19,008 bases of DNA from an uncultured Clostridia bacterium (GCA_946535695.1 CAMNDS010000005.1:1-19008), one strand, 5' to 3'; shown: positions 1-8,009, counted from the stretch's first letter. The notes: generated from the sequence alone by a model not told the origin. Translations and numbers: made by a program.

Positions 1-1068
1 GGTAAAACCAAGATAAATGCCGCTTTAAATAGCAATGCACAAATTGAAAAAATCTCTAACATTACTCCGCTGAATTTAAAAAAATCCGGCAAATCTTTTG
101 CGCCAGTTTTTTGGAGTTTGAGCACTATTGCCGCAGCTGCTTTGGGCGGATATTTAATTTATAATTTCACAAATAAAAATGGTAAAAATCCTAGCGATGA
201 GCAGAATCCAGCAGAAATTGGTGTAGATAACACCAGCAATGGTTCTAATGCTAAAAAGAATCAACCAAAAGTTCAGAAAAAAATTTGGGAAGAAGACCCG
301 CACGGGATAATTAAGTTTATAACATGGTATGGTGGACAGGATCATTGGAATGGCAGTTGCATCGTCAATTCAAATTTGAATATGCTTTTAAATCCAGTAC
401 TTATGGAGTTGTTGGATAAAGAAGAAAAGAATGGTAATGATAAATTGTCATCACCATATTGGACACTAAAAATCCCAATTTTGAAAACAATCTGGGGATT
501 ATCTAAAAAACATGAATTTATTAAGGCAGAAAATCCTCGACATCGTACAGAATTTGATAGAGTTTATTTTGGGGCAGAAGGTATTATGGCAGCGCTAGCT
601 AGTGATTTCCCGCATATAATGGGCACGTTCGTCTCTATTAGTAAGGGAACAAATAATGAGGTAAAAAATCCTCCCTTAATTTCTTATGATAGAAATTTAG
701 AAAATCCAGATTTAGACAAAGCAAGTTATAAATTACCTGGTGGTAGTAGCTATTTTGTTGGTAGTGTTACTTTGCGTTGTCCAGGTCATACTGTTTTTGC
801 GCACTTGCTTTATAGTGATGACGGCAAAGAACTTAAGCGTGTTATAATCCAGAATCCTAATAGTAGCAGTAATAATCGTAAAGATTGGTATGTAAATGAA
901 ATGCCAGTAGAAGAAATGAAAAAACTTTTAGACAATATTGATAATGAAAACAAAAAATACAAAGGTTATAGTATCAATAATTTATTAATGATTAGAGATG
1001 ATAAATTCAATGAGAGCCAATACTGGAAAAACAGTAGTTTACCAGATATTAAGCTTAACATTTGGTGA
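1..1068 (+). CDS. Membrane-anchored USP/papain-like cysteine peptidase-like protein, 5' truncated by window
   Basis: The frame is open from base 1 to the TGA at 1066-1068, so the gene starts before the window; the TTG at 118 is unlikely to be the start. Residue numbers count from base 1. Residues about 33-56 form a Gly/Ala-rich hydrophobic helix. A Lys/Asn-rich linker follows, then a globular domain from about residue 100. Cys120 lies in NGSCIVNSNLNMLL, which resembles the Cys box of ubiquitin-specific proteases (pattern C-x-x-N-S-x-L-x-x-L). His263 lies in PGHTVFAHLLY, which resembles their His box, and Asn285 (IIQNP) or the later WYVNE could be the third catalytic residue. Family assignment is by motif reading only; a C39-like or other papain-fold peptidase is the alternative. 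Exported location and a host-protein substrate are inference. Nothing upstream is visible, and cvpA follows after about 230 bp. Confidence 0.6.
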   Translation, partial: GKTKINAALNSNAQIEKISNITPLNLKKSGKSFAPVFWSLSTIAAAALGGYLIYNFTNKNGKNPSDEQNPAEIGVDNTSNGSNAKKNQPKVQKKIWEEDPHGIIKFITWYGGQDHWNGSCIVNSNLNMLLNPVLMELLDKEEKNGNDKLSSPYWTLKIPILKTIWGLSKKHEFIKAENPRHRTEFDRVYFGAEGIMAALASDFPHIMGTFVSISKGTNNEVKNPPLISYDRNLENPDLDKASYKLPGGSSYFVGSVTLRCPGHTVFAHLLYSDDGKELKRVIIQNPNSSSNNRKDWYVNEMPVEEMKKLLDNIDNENKKYKGYSINNLLMIRDDKFNESQYWKNSSLPDIKLNIW

Positions 1069-1169
1069 TATAAAAGTAAATTTCGATAATTTAATAAAAA
1101 TATGGTACGTATTGGCGATTTAAAGAAATAAAATTTATAATTTATGTAATAAACTTTGGACAAGTTGAG

Positions 1170-1175
1170 TATAAT
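1170..1175 (+). promoter_or_regulatory. Possible -10 element for the cvpA-pgsA-clp operon
   Basis: A perfect TATAAT lies in the gap between the first gene and cvpA. No convincing -35 hexamer sits 16-18 bp upstream, so this is only a candidate. A palindromic repeat lies between it and cvpA. Confidence 0.25.
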
Positions 1176-1197
1176 TATCCATTGAAGAGCGTTGCCC

Positions 1198-1216
1198 TCT
1201 CCGGCGGCGCTGGAGA
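1198..1216 (+). repeat. Dispersed palindromic repeat, copy 1
   Basis: Arms TCTCCGGC and GCTGGAGA flank a 3-nt loop, with one G-T type mismatch. It lies in the leader of cvpA. The loop GGC does not give a clear orientation; read on this strand the core would encode LSGGAGEA. Confidence 0.75.
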
Positions 1217-1299
1217 AGCTAAGTTTTTAAAGATAAATATTGTTTTTTTCAATTGAAAGTGCTATATCATACATAAAACACAAATTTGGGTGGAAAAAG

Positions 1300-2022
1300 T
1301 TGAATATATTAATCGGAAATTTAATTTTAGATGCGCCTATCGTATTTTCAGCATTTATTTTTCTTGTTAACGGATGGAAAAAAGGCGTGGTAAGACCGTT
1401 TATGAATTTTGTGGGAGGTCTTATAGCTTTTGCTGTTTCGGGCTTTGCGGCATTTTATATTTCGTTTTTTGTACATAATAACTTTTTTAAACCTCTTTTA
1501 ATAAAAAAATTTGGTAAGCTTTTATTAAAACCCGATATCGCGTCTTTTCCAAAATATCTTTTAACTCTTTTAAGTCTTTGCGGGGTCAGTAGTTTAAAAA
1601 TTTCGCAGATGCTTGGCAAGTTTAATGCCGGCGAAATTTTATTTGGTATGATATCGCCATATGTTTTAAATATAACAAGATTATTGATAGGTTCATTTTT
1701 ATTTGGTATAATGATGTTTGTTTGCAGAAAAATTTCAAATTCTTCTTGCAGCGTATTCAAAGCGCCGGTTTTGGCGCAGTTTAATTCAGTTTTGGGAGCG
1801 TTTTTTGGTTTTGCGAAGGGAATTTTTATAATATGGGGAGTGATTTTATTTTTAAAAATAGCACTAATATATTGGAACAATCCTCCGAATATCTTTTCTC
1901 AAAACACTATAAAATCAACTTTTGTTTTTATAAAATTTTATGAATTTAACCCTATTGCAAGTAATCTTTTTGCAAAAATACCATTTATAGAAAATATTGA
2001 TATTCCGAAAAATTTGATATGA
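1300..2022 (+). CDS. cvpA: CvpA family integral membrane protein
   Basis: This looks like a CvpA/colicin V production family membrane protein, a widespread family of poorly defined role linked to envelope homeostasis. It has about four hydrophobic segments: residues near 9-27 ending in the typical G-[WYR]-[KR]-[KR]-G turn (here NGWKKGVVR), a Gly-rich second helix (FVGGLIAFAVSGF), one near residues 125-145 and one near 165-195. The TTG at 1300 is chosen because GGGTGG lies just upstream and family proteins begin directly with the first helix. The frame is open further upstream to a TTG at 1240, which would add 20 residues without a ribosome-binding site. The stop is 18 bp before pgsA, which suggests co-transcription. 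Confidence 0.7.
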   Translation: MNILIGNLILDAPIVFSAFIFLVNGWKKGVVRPFMNFVGGLIAFAVSGFAAFYISFFVHNNFFKPLLIKKFGKLLLKPDIASFPKYLLTLLSLCGVSSLKISQMLGKFNAGEILFGMISPYVLNITRLLIGSFLFGIMMFVCRKISNSSCSVFKAPVLAQFNSVLGAFFGFAKGIFIIWGVILFLKIALIYWNNPPNIFSQNTIKSTFVFIKFYEFNPIASNLFAKIPFIENIDIPKNLI

Positions 2023-2040
2023 TTAATTTGAAAAGGGAAA

Positions 2041-2637
2041 ATGTTCAAAATAAAAAAGAAATTATTATTTTTTAATATTAAAATTTTCTTTAACATTCCA
2101 AATATTTTAACTTTTACAAGAATTTTGCTTATAATTCCGTTTTCGATAAAAGTATTAAGTGAAAATTATGTAACAGCCTGTGAAATTTTGATTTTTTCAG
2201 GTATTACGGATTTTTTAGATGGTTTTTTTGCAAGAATTTTGCATCAGCAGACGAAACTCGGTGCAATTTTGGACCCTGTTGCTGATAAGCTGACTTTGAT
2301 TTCGATAATGGTTTGTTTAAGTATAAAATTCAGGAGTATTTTATATTTTATGATAATATTGATTATCAAAGAATTTTGTATGCTTTTGGCAGGCGCTTTT
2401 ATGATTAAAAAAACTAAAACAACTATAAAAGCCAAATGGTATGGTAAGCTTGCAACTTTATTTTTTTATTTTTCAATTGCTTCGATAGTTTCGATTAAGG
2501 CACTTTGGGGGATAGAAAATGAGTTTTTAGTGAATGTTCTTATGTCTTTTACCGCTTTACTGATGTTTTATGCTATGATAAAATACTTTTTCGAGTTTTT
2601 AAGTATTATGCACGAGAGAAAACGTAAAGATAATTAG
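2041..2637 (+). CDS. pgsA: CDP-diacylglycerol-glycerol-3-phosphate 3-phosphatidyltransferase
   Basis: The enzyme makes phosphatidylglycerol phosphate from CDP-diacylglycerol and glycerol-3-phosphate in the membrane, the committed step to phosphatidylglycerol. The CDP-alcohol phosphotransferase signature D-x2-D-G-x2-A-R-x8-G-x3-D-x3-D is complete, running from DFLDGFFAR to GAILDPVAD at about residues 58-83. NIPNILTFTRI just before it is typical of PgsA N-termini. Here about 17 extra basic and hydrophobic residues (MFKIKKKLLFFNIKIFF) precede that point. The ATG at 2041 has AGGGA a few bases upstream and is the only good start. Several hydrophobic helices fill the rest; 198 residues is normal length. 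It lies between cvpA and clp with gaps of 18 and 37 bp, so probably one operon. Confidence 0.92.
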   Translation: MFKIKKKLLFFNIKIFFNIPNILTFTRILLIIPFSIKVLSENYVTACEILIFSGITDFLDGFFARILHQQTKLGAILDPVADKLTLISIMVCLSIKFRSILYFMIILIIKEFCMLLAGAFMIKKTKTTIKAKWYGKLATLFFYFSIASIVSIKALWGIENEFLVNVLMSFTALLMFYAMIKYFFEFLSIMHERKRKDN

Positions 2638-2674
2638 ATATTTATATTAACAAGCTTGACTTGGAGAGTGTATT

Positions 2675-4945
2675 ATGATGTTGTGTTCTATTTGTAAGAA
2701 ACGTCCTGCGGTTATTTTTATTTCGTTATCTGAGAATGAATCACCTTTTAAGGGGCTATGCCTCAGGTGTGCTCAAAAAATGAATGCCGAGACTTTTTAT
2801 GAATTTATAAAGCCTGATGGTTTTTCATCTGAAAATATGGATAAATTGGGTACACAGATTGCCGGTATAGTTTCGGCGGTTGATGATATACAAAACTTGA
2901 GTGATACAGAAGAGGCGCAAGGAGGTGGGGTAGCTTTTTTGCCGTTTATAAAGAATATTTTTTCCGAGTTTCCGTTTTCAAAAAATTCGGATAACAAGAG
3001 TGGTAAAAATGGGCAAGAAAAATCTAAAAAAAATTCAAGGAAAAAATACCTTGAAATGTATTGCAATAATTTAACTAGAAAAGCTAGAGAAAATAAGTTA
3101 GACGTGATTATCGGCAGAGAAAACGAAATTAGCAGAGTTATACAAATTTTATCAAGACGCACTAAAAATAATCCATGTTTAACAGGTGAGCCAGGGGTTG
3201 GCAAAACTGCAATAGCCGAAGGTTTAGCACTTAAGATAAGCTCCGGAAATGTGCCGATTAAACTTAAAAATAAAGAAATTTATTTGCTTGATTTAACAGC
3301 TCTGGTAGCAGGAACTCAGTTTAGAGGTCAATTTGAAAGCAGAATAAAAGGACTTATCGATGAAGTTAAAAACGACGGCAATATAATACTTTTTATTGAT
3401 GAAGTGCATAATTTAGTCGGAACTGGTGATTCCGAAGGCTCAATGAGTGCTGCAAATATATTAAAACCTGCACTCTCGCGCGGAGAAATTCAAGTTATAG
3501 GTGCAACAACTTTTAAAGAATATCGTAAATATATCGAAAAAGATGCCGCACTTGAGAGAAGATTCCAACAAATTAAAGTTTCGGAGCCTTCTGTTAAACA
3601 AACAGTAAGTCTTTTGATGGGGATAAAATCGTATTATGAGCAGTACCATAGAGTTAAAGTTCCCGATAGCTTGCTTAGGCGAATTGCATTTTTATCCGAG
3701 CGATATATAACCGAACGTTTTTTGCCAGATAAAGCTATAGATTTATTAGACGAATCGTGTGCTTGTTCTGCACTTGGCAATAAATATTTGGCTGAATATG
3801 ATGCTGTTTGTAATAAAATAAAAAGCTTAAAAGCTAACAAGGAACAACTTTTGAGTGAAGCTGAGCTCAACAGCGAACTTTTGCAAAAAATTAAAGAAGA
3901 AATCACCAATCAAAGTTTATACCTTGAATCCATAAAAAATAAGGCCTTGGATATGCCTGTTACAGATGAAGATATCTCGAAGGTCATAGAACTTTGGACG
4001 GGTATTCCAGCAACAAAAATCAAAAAAGACGAATTCGAAAAACTTAAGAATTTAAAGTTGAATTTATCAAAAAAAATAAAAGGTCAAGACGAAGCTATAC
4101 AGACGCTTTGTTCTGCAATAATGCGCAGTAGAACTGGCATAAATTTTAAAAATGCACCGCCTTCTTTTATTTTTGTGGGTTCAACAGGTGTTGGTAAAAC
4201 TGCGCTTGTTAAATGCTTGGCAGAAGAAATGTTCGATAGTCCTGATAATTTAATAAGACTTGATATGTCTGAATACATGGAAAAACATGCAGTTTCTAAA
4301 ATTATTGGCTCGCCTCCGGGTTATGTTGGTTATGATGAAGCTGGACAGATTACTGAAAAAGTCAGGCAAAATCCGTATTCTATAATATTATTTGACGAAA
4401 TAGAAAAAGCACATCCTGATATTATGAATATTTTATTGCAAATTCTCGACGAAGGTAAAATAAACGATTCTCAGGGGCGCAACGTCAGTTTTGAAAATAC
4501 TGTTATAGTTATGACTTCTAATGCCGGTAGTAATAAAAATATCGGTCCCTTGGGATTCGGTAAAAATGAATCAGAACTTACGGAAGAAAAAGCACGAAAA
4601 GCACTTTCGGAATTTTTACGACCAGAATTCTTAAGCAGGGTAGATAGCATAGTCGTATTTAGAAAATTGAGTAAGGATATATTAATTCAAATTGCAGAAT
4701 TAAAATTAAACGAGTTAGTTTCTCATCTGAAGGAAAAAGGCATAAATTTGGTTTATGAAGACAGAGTTTCGAATTCTATAGTCTCAAAAATTGACAATAT
4801 TGATAAAAACGGTGCACGCGGAATCGAAAAGTTAATTGGCAAAGAAATTATTGACAAACTTGCCGAAGTTATTATATCACGCAGTACTTTAAATCTAGAC
4901 CAAATTTTACTTAAAAATGATTTAAGGTTTGAAATAAAAAATTGA
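2675..4945 (+). CDS. clpC: Clp ATPase with N-terminal zinc finger (ClpE/ClpC type)
   Basis: Hsp100 unfoldase that would feed proteins to ClpP in the cytoplasm. Residues 4-32 hold two Cys pairs (CSIC and CLRC) forming a zinc finger like that of ClpE and McsA. The usual tandem Clp N-domain is absent; a charged linker of about 90 residues follows. AAA domain 1 has Walker A GEPGVGKT (171-178), Walker B ILFIDE (238-243) and the RRF arginines near 295. A coiled middle segment (about 370-425) precedes AAA domain 2, with Walker A GSTGVGKT (502-509) and Walker B IILFDE (570-575). The LGF tripeptide at 626-628 sits where ClpC/ClpE carry the ClpP-binding loop. GGAG lies about 8 bases before the ATG. ClpE is an equally good name, because domain layout matches ClpE. 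No ctsR, mcsA or mcsB is adjacent. Confidence 0.88.
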   Translation: MMLCSICKKRPAVIFISLSENESPFKGLCLRCAQKMNAETFYEFIKPDGFSSENMDKLGTQIAGIVSAVDDIQNLSDTEEAQGGGVAFLPFIKNIFSEFPFSKNSDNKSGKNGQEKSKKNSRKKYLEMYCNNLTRKARENKLDVIIGRENEISRVIQILSRRTKNNPCLTGEPGVGKTAIAEGLALKISSGNVPIKLKNKEIYLLDLTALVAGTQFRGQFESRIKGLIDEVKNDGNIILFIDEVHNLVGTGDSEGSMSAANILKPALSRGEIQVIGATTFKEYRKYIEKDAALERRFQQIKVSEPSVKQTVSLLMGIKSYYEQYHRVKVPDSLLRRIAFLSERYITERFLPDKAIDLLDESCACSALGNKYLAEYDAVCNKIKSLKANKEQLLSEAELNSELLQKIKEEITNQSLYLESIKNKALDMPVTDEDISKVIELWTGIPATKIKKDEFEKLKNLKLNLSKKIKGQDEAIQTLCSAIMRSRTGINFKNAPPSFIFVGSTGVGKTALVKCLAEEMFDSPDNLIRLDMSEYMEKHAVSKIIGSPPGYVGYDEAGQITEKVRQNPYSIILFDEIEKAHPDIMNILLQILDEGKINDSQGRNVSFENTVIVMTSNAGSNKNIGPLGFGKNESELTEEKARKALSEFLRPEFLSRVDSIVVFRKLSKDILIQIAELKLNELVSHLKEKGINLVYEDRVSNSIVSKIDNIDKNGARGIEKLIGKEIIDKLAEVIISRSTLNLDQILLKNDLRFEIKN

Positions 4946-5010
4946 ATAAATTATACTTTTTAGGCATCGCAAAAGACCAGATACAAATAAGAGAAATAAG
5001 GTACAGGTTT

Positions 5011-5030
5011 TTCTTCGGCACCGACGGAGG
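5011..5030 (+). repeat. Dispersed palindromic repeat, copy 2 (degenerate)
   Basis: TCTTCGGC and ACGGAGG flank a short centre and align with the family core. It lies in the 190-bp gap between the converging clp and glycosyltransferase genes, which holds no other gene that I can support. Confidence 0.55.
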
Positions 5031-5121
5031 GGGTATTTGGGTTTTATTATTTTATAATATTTCATCAGCATAGATTTTATTACTATACAACTTCAATAAT
5101 ATGTTTTTTGTAATGCAATAA

Positions 5122-5154
5122 AGAACGTCATTTTATTTAGTTAAATAAAGTTCT
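5122..5154. terminator. Possible bidirectional terminator hairpin between convergent genes
   Basis: AGAAC and GTTCT form an outer stem; TTTATTT and AAATAAA form an inner stem with loop AGTT and a 5-nt bulge. It overlaps the stop of the glycosyltransferase gene and lies between converging genes. The stem is A+T-rich with only short T tracts, so this is weak. Confidence 0.3.
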
Positions 5155-6084
5155 TATTAATGATAGCATTTCATCTTTGTATACCGAAAGAAAGTATCCT
5201 AGCATTTTAAAATAGCTTATATTTATATTGTGTTGTTTATAATAATATTTAACATATTTCCACATTTCAATGTAACTCTTAATTAATTTAACTAGAGATG
5301 TTGTGAACATCAAACTTGATGTATTCTGACGATAATTATAAAAGACATAGGGGATATGTATGATTTTTTTAGCTTGTGAATAAGCGCATAAATTAAATCC
5401 TTCGTCGTCAGTAATTCTTAAATTTGGGTCAAATCTTACATCATTGTCTACTATAAGGCTTCTTTTGTAAAGCTTATTCCATAAATATATACTTCCGCGG
5501 TGCTTTTTAGCTTCCCACCAATCATCATAAATTTTTAATTCATCAAACAGACAATCATTTCTTACAATTTTACTACCGTCATCTGAAAAATTTCTCCATC
5601 CAAAGCAAATTATATCAGCATCGTATTCTCTCATGTAATTATAAGCAATTTCATAGGCATTTGGCTCTATTTTATCGTCTTGATCTATAAAAGCTACATA
5701 TTCGCCCTTTGCTAAATTAAGGCCATTCTGCCTTGCAACAGCTTCCCCTTGATTTTCTTGATTTAGAATAACTAATCTAGAATCTTTTTTTAAATATTCT
5801 TCTAAAATTTCAAGTGAGTTATCTTTTGAACCGTCATTTACACAAATAAGTTCAAGTTTATCATTAAGCGTACTGTTCAAAACACTTTCAACACTCTCTT
5901 TTAAATACTTTTCACCATTATAAACCGGCATTATAACACTAACTAAAATTTCGGAATAAACTGCTCTGGTTTGGTACCACATCTCACATGCAACTGGCAT
6001 CACCGACACATCACGAAATCCTATTGCTAATGCAATGAGAACGATCAGAACACATTTTAAAAATTTTTGGATATTTAAAAGCAA
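5137..6084 (-). CDS. Family 2 glycosyltransferase with N-terminal membrane anchor
   Basis: GT-A fold glycosyltransferase transferring a sugar from an activated donor; the acceptor is unknown. VSVIMPVYNGEKYL, ICVNDGSKDNS and the donor/metal-binding FIDQDD are typical GT2 motifs. A basic N-terminus followed by a hydrophobic stretch (KFLKCVLIVLIALAIGF) precedes the catalytic domain by about 30 residues, which is unusual for this family. The charge pattern predicts the N-terminus inside and the catalytic domain outside. The TTG at 6084 is chosen because AGGATGTGATT, close to a perfect Shine-Dalgarno region, ends the right distance upstream; a GTG at 6093 adds three residues but overlaps that region. 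It has its own promoter and converges on clp. It could modify envelope glycans or, if exported in an intracellular bacterium, host molecules. Confidence 0.8.
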   Translation of the reverse strand: MLLNIQKFLKCVLIVLIALAIGFRDVSVMPVACEMWYQTRAVYSEILVSVIMPVYNGEKYLKESVESVLNSTLNDKLELICVNDGSKDNSLEILEEYLKKDSRLVILNQENQGEAVARQNGLNLAKGEYVAFIDQDDKIEPNAYEIAYNYMREYDADIICFGWRNFSDDGSKIVRNDCLFDELKIYDDWWEAKKHRGSIYLWNKLYKRSLIVDNDVRFDPNLRITDDEGFNLCAYSQAKKIIHIPYVFYNYRQNTSSLMFTTSLVKLIKSYIEMWKYVKYYYKQHNINISYFKMLGYFLSVYKDEMLSLIRTLFN

Positions 6085-6129
6085 TTTAATCACATCCTAA
6101 GTTTTAAAAGTTATATTTTTATAGTATAT

Positions 6130-6158
6130 AATATACTAAATTATTTTTGAATTGTAAA
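6130..6158 (-). promoter_or_regulatory. Sigma-A promoter for the glycosyltransferase gene
   Basis: On the minus strand TTTACA (6153-6158) and TATATT (6130-6135) are separated by exactly 17 bp, each one mismatch from consensus. The start codon follows about 45 bp downstream. Confidence 0.6.
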
Positions 6159-6178
6159 TGCTAAATTTTAAAAAAAAA

Positions 6179-6907
6179 CTAAATCCCGAAAATTTCTTTT
6201 ATTTTTTTACTTTTTTTAAATTGATTAATATCTGATGTTTCGATAATTTTACCTGATTCTATAAGCGTATATTTTGTCACGTTTTTTTGAATTTGGATTA
6301 AATCATGTGAAACTAATATTACAGGCATATGGTATTCTTGACGCGTTTTGATTATTACAGAATAAAAAAGCTCAATCCCTTTTGTGTCAAGCGCAGATGA
6401 CGGTTCGTCTAGTATCAATATATCCGGCACGGGTTCTAGAGCAAATGCCAATAAAACTCTTTGTAATTCTCCTCCCGAAAGATTTGCAATAGGCTTATTT
6501 ATTAAATAATCTATATTAAATTTTTCTAAAATATCATGTATTTTTTTTGAAATATTATTATTTATTTTCAGCCAAATAGGAATTTTACTCATATTAGAAG
6601 CAAAAAATTCCAAGACTGTGAGCGGCGTATTTTTTTCAAAATTTAATTTTTGCGGCACGTATCCGATTTTTGGCGTTCTAATTTTTTTGCCTTGAGAATT
6701 AAAAAAAGATATATTTCCAGAATATGGCACGCGATTTAATATAGCTTTTAAAAGCGTAGTTTTGCCGGAACCGTTCCTGCCTATCAGTGCCAAAATTTCA
6801 CCGTGATTTACTTGCAAAGAAATATTATTTAATAATATTTGATTATTATGTTTTACAAAAATATTTTTAATTTTAACGCTACAATTGCATTTTTTAATAT
6901 TTTGCAT
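6179..6907 (-). CDS. znuC: ABC transporter ATP-binding protein, ZnuC-like
   Basis: Cytoplasmic ATPase subunit of an ABC importer. Visible motifs are Walker A GRNGSGKTT (43-51), Q-loop glutamine near 86 (YVPQK), signature LSGGE (143-147), Walker B ILILDE (163-168), D-loop SALD and switch His 201 (SHD). About 242 residues is normal for ZnuC/MntB-type ATPases. The ATG at 6907 is chosen because GAGG lies 9 bases upstream; an in-frame ATG at 6922 would only lengthen the overlap with the preceding gene. The 5' end overlaps the binding-protein gene by 14 bp, so the two are translationally coupled. No permease gene lies next to it in the window: the next gene downstream is the glycosyltransferase with its own promoter. 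Metal specificity rests on the partner only. Confidence 0.8.
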   Translation of the reverse strand: MQNIKKCNCSVKIKNIFVKHNNQILLNNISLQVNHGEILALIGRNGSGKTTLLKAILNRVPYSGNISFFNSQGKKIRTPKIGYVPQKLNFEKNTPLTVLEFFASNMSKIPIWLKINNNISKKIHDILEKFNIDYLINKPIANLSGGELQRVLLAFALEPVPDILILDEPSSALDTKGIELFYSVIIKTRQEYHMPVILVSHDLIQIQKNVTKYTLIESGKIIETSDINQFKKSKKIKEIFGI

Positions 6908-7799
6908 TTGATAATGCCTCATAAAGTTTTTCTATATTTTCATTTATTTTGTAAATATATAAATCATCTGAATTGGTTATTAAACTAAGTTTTAATTCTC
7001 TTGTGCCACTTGCATTTATTAAATCTAGATGTTTTTTATTTTGATTGGAAACCAAATAAAAATCAAATTTATTTTTTCTTATTTTTTCTATAGCCGCATT
7101 CATATTTTTAGCCGAAATTGTTTCTTCATGCATGTGATTATCAAACAAATGAATAGGAATTAAACCAAGTTCTAAAAGCATGTAATCAAATTCGTCAGAG
7201 AAAACTGCTACTTTTTTCCCTTTGAATTTTTCAAAATTCTTTTTATTTTTATTTAAATTATTATTTAATTCATAAATATAATTTTTAGTATTTTTATTTA
7301 TAATCTTAATTTTATTACTGAAAATATTTTTTAAAAATTCTGAAATATTTTCTATTTGTTTAATATAATTTGCAAAAGACATCCAAATATATAAATTATC
7401 ACGTTCGTTATTTTTTAAAATATTAATATCTTTACTGGAGTCAAATAAATTTATATTTTTTTTATCTTTAATTAAATTATTAATAAACGATTCGAATGAT
7501 ATATTATTAATTATAATAACTCTTGCACGTTCGATATCTGAGACTTGACTTGCCGTCAAAGAAAAATCGTGAAAACATACGTGATTTTGCATATAATTAT
7601 TGCTTATTTCTTTGATTTCGACATCAGAAATCCCATCCAAAATTTTATTCAAAGCCAGAGTAATTGGCCTAATAGTCGATAAAATTAAAATTTTATTTGA
7701 TTTATTAGTATTAATTTTATAAATAATTATTCCAAAAGAAAAAAATATTAATAAAACCAGCCAAAACCATATTGACTTAAAAAAATTAAATTTAAGCAT
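6894..7799 (-). CDS. znuA: ZnuA/TroA-like metal-binding protein, membrane anchored, altered ligands
   Basis: Cluster A-1-like solute-binding protein, probably the extracellular partner of the ATPase it overlaps. The N-terminus is a hydrophobic anchor (IWFWLVLLIFFSFGIII) without a lipobox Cys, unlike the usual lipoprotein. Family hallmarks survive in outline: a His in CFHDFSLTASQVSDIERARVIIINN-type sequence, then YIWMSFANYIKQI where DPHVWLxP is expected, then VFSDEFDYMLLELG where VFHxAFxYL is expected. So the second and third metal His residues appear replaced by Tyr and Ser. An extra HMHEE motif could supply other ligands. The ATG at 7799 has AAAAGG at suitable distance; a TTG at 7805 is too close to it. 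The protein is rich in Asn, Lys and Ile, as expected from drift in a low-GC genome. Function as a metal receptor is uncertain. Confidence 0.6.
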   Translation of the reverse strand: MLKFNFFKSIWFWLVLLIFFSFGIIIYKINTNKSNKILILSTIRPITLALNKILDGISDVEIKEISNNYMQNHVCFHDFSLTASQVSDIERARVIIINNISFESFINNLIKDKKNINLFDSSKDINILKNNERDNLYIWMSFANYIKQIENISEFLKNIFSNKIKIINKNTKNYIYELNNNLNKNKKNFEKFKGKKVAVFSDEFDYMLLELGLIPIHLFDNHMHEETISAKNMNAAIEKIRKNKFDFYLVSNQNKKHLDLINASGTRELKLSLITNSDDLYIYKINENIEKLYEALSNAKY

Positions 7800-7842
7800 A
7801 TTCAAAAAACCTTTTTTACATGTATTTTTGTCGATTTTATCA

Positions 7843-7863
7843 TTCTCCGGCGTTGCCGGAGAA
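7843..7863 (-). repeat. Dispersed palindromic repeat, copy 3
   Basis: Perfect 9-bp arms TTCTCCGGC and GCCGGAGAA around loop GTT (AAC on the minus strand). Minus-strand reading gives FSGNAGE. Confidence 0.85.
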
Positions 7864-7898
7864 ATGCCGTTTCTATATGTATTTTCATCGCATTTAAA

Positions 7899-7920
7899 TC
7901 TCCCGGCGTTGCCGAAGAAA
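7899..7920 (-). repeat. Dispersed palindromic repeat, copy 4
   Basis: Variant core CCCGGCGTTGCCG with flanking TCT and AAGAAA. Loop GTT places it on the minus strand. It is the second copy within the local duplication. Confidence 0.75.
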
Positions 7921-8009
7921 TGCCAGGTAAATCATACAAGCACATTTTTTGGCAACACGAAATAGCGGAATCTATTATGCTAGGAATATTTCGGGCGGTT
8001 ATGCAAAAT

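Larger units (their letters stand above)
7820..7924. repeat. Imperfect direct duplication (two ~48-bp units), each with a palindrome
   Basis: Units 7820-7868 and 7877-7924 both begin ATGTATTTT and end GAAATGCC and are about 80% identical by eye. Each contains one copy of the dispersed palindrome. They fill much of the 210-bp gap between proS and the ZnuA-like gene. Confidence 0.7.

Noticed and set aside
1240..1299. Longer cvpA start at a TTG
   Set aside because: No ribosome-binding site, and the added residues are not typical of CvpA proteins, although it cannot be excluded.
4942..5074. Short frame after clp containing FFGTDGG, which resembles the GlmM N-terminus
   Set aside because: The resemblance comes from a palindromic repeat copy (TTCGGCACCGACGG); the rest does not match a phosphohexomutase.
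5970..5990. Lipobox-like VAC in the glycosyltransferase N-terminus
   Set aside because: Pro at -3 and the distance from the hydrophobic helix do not fit a lipoprotein signal.
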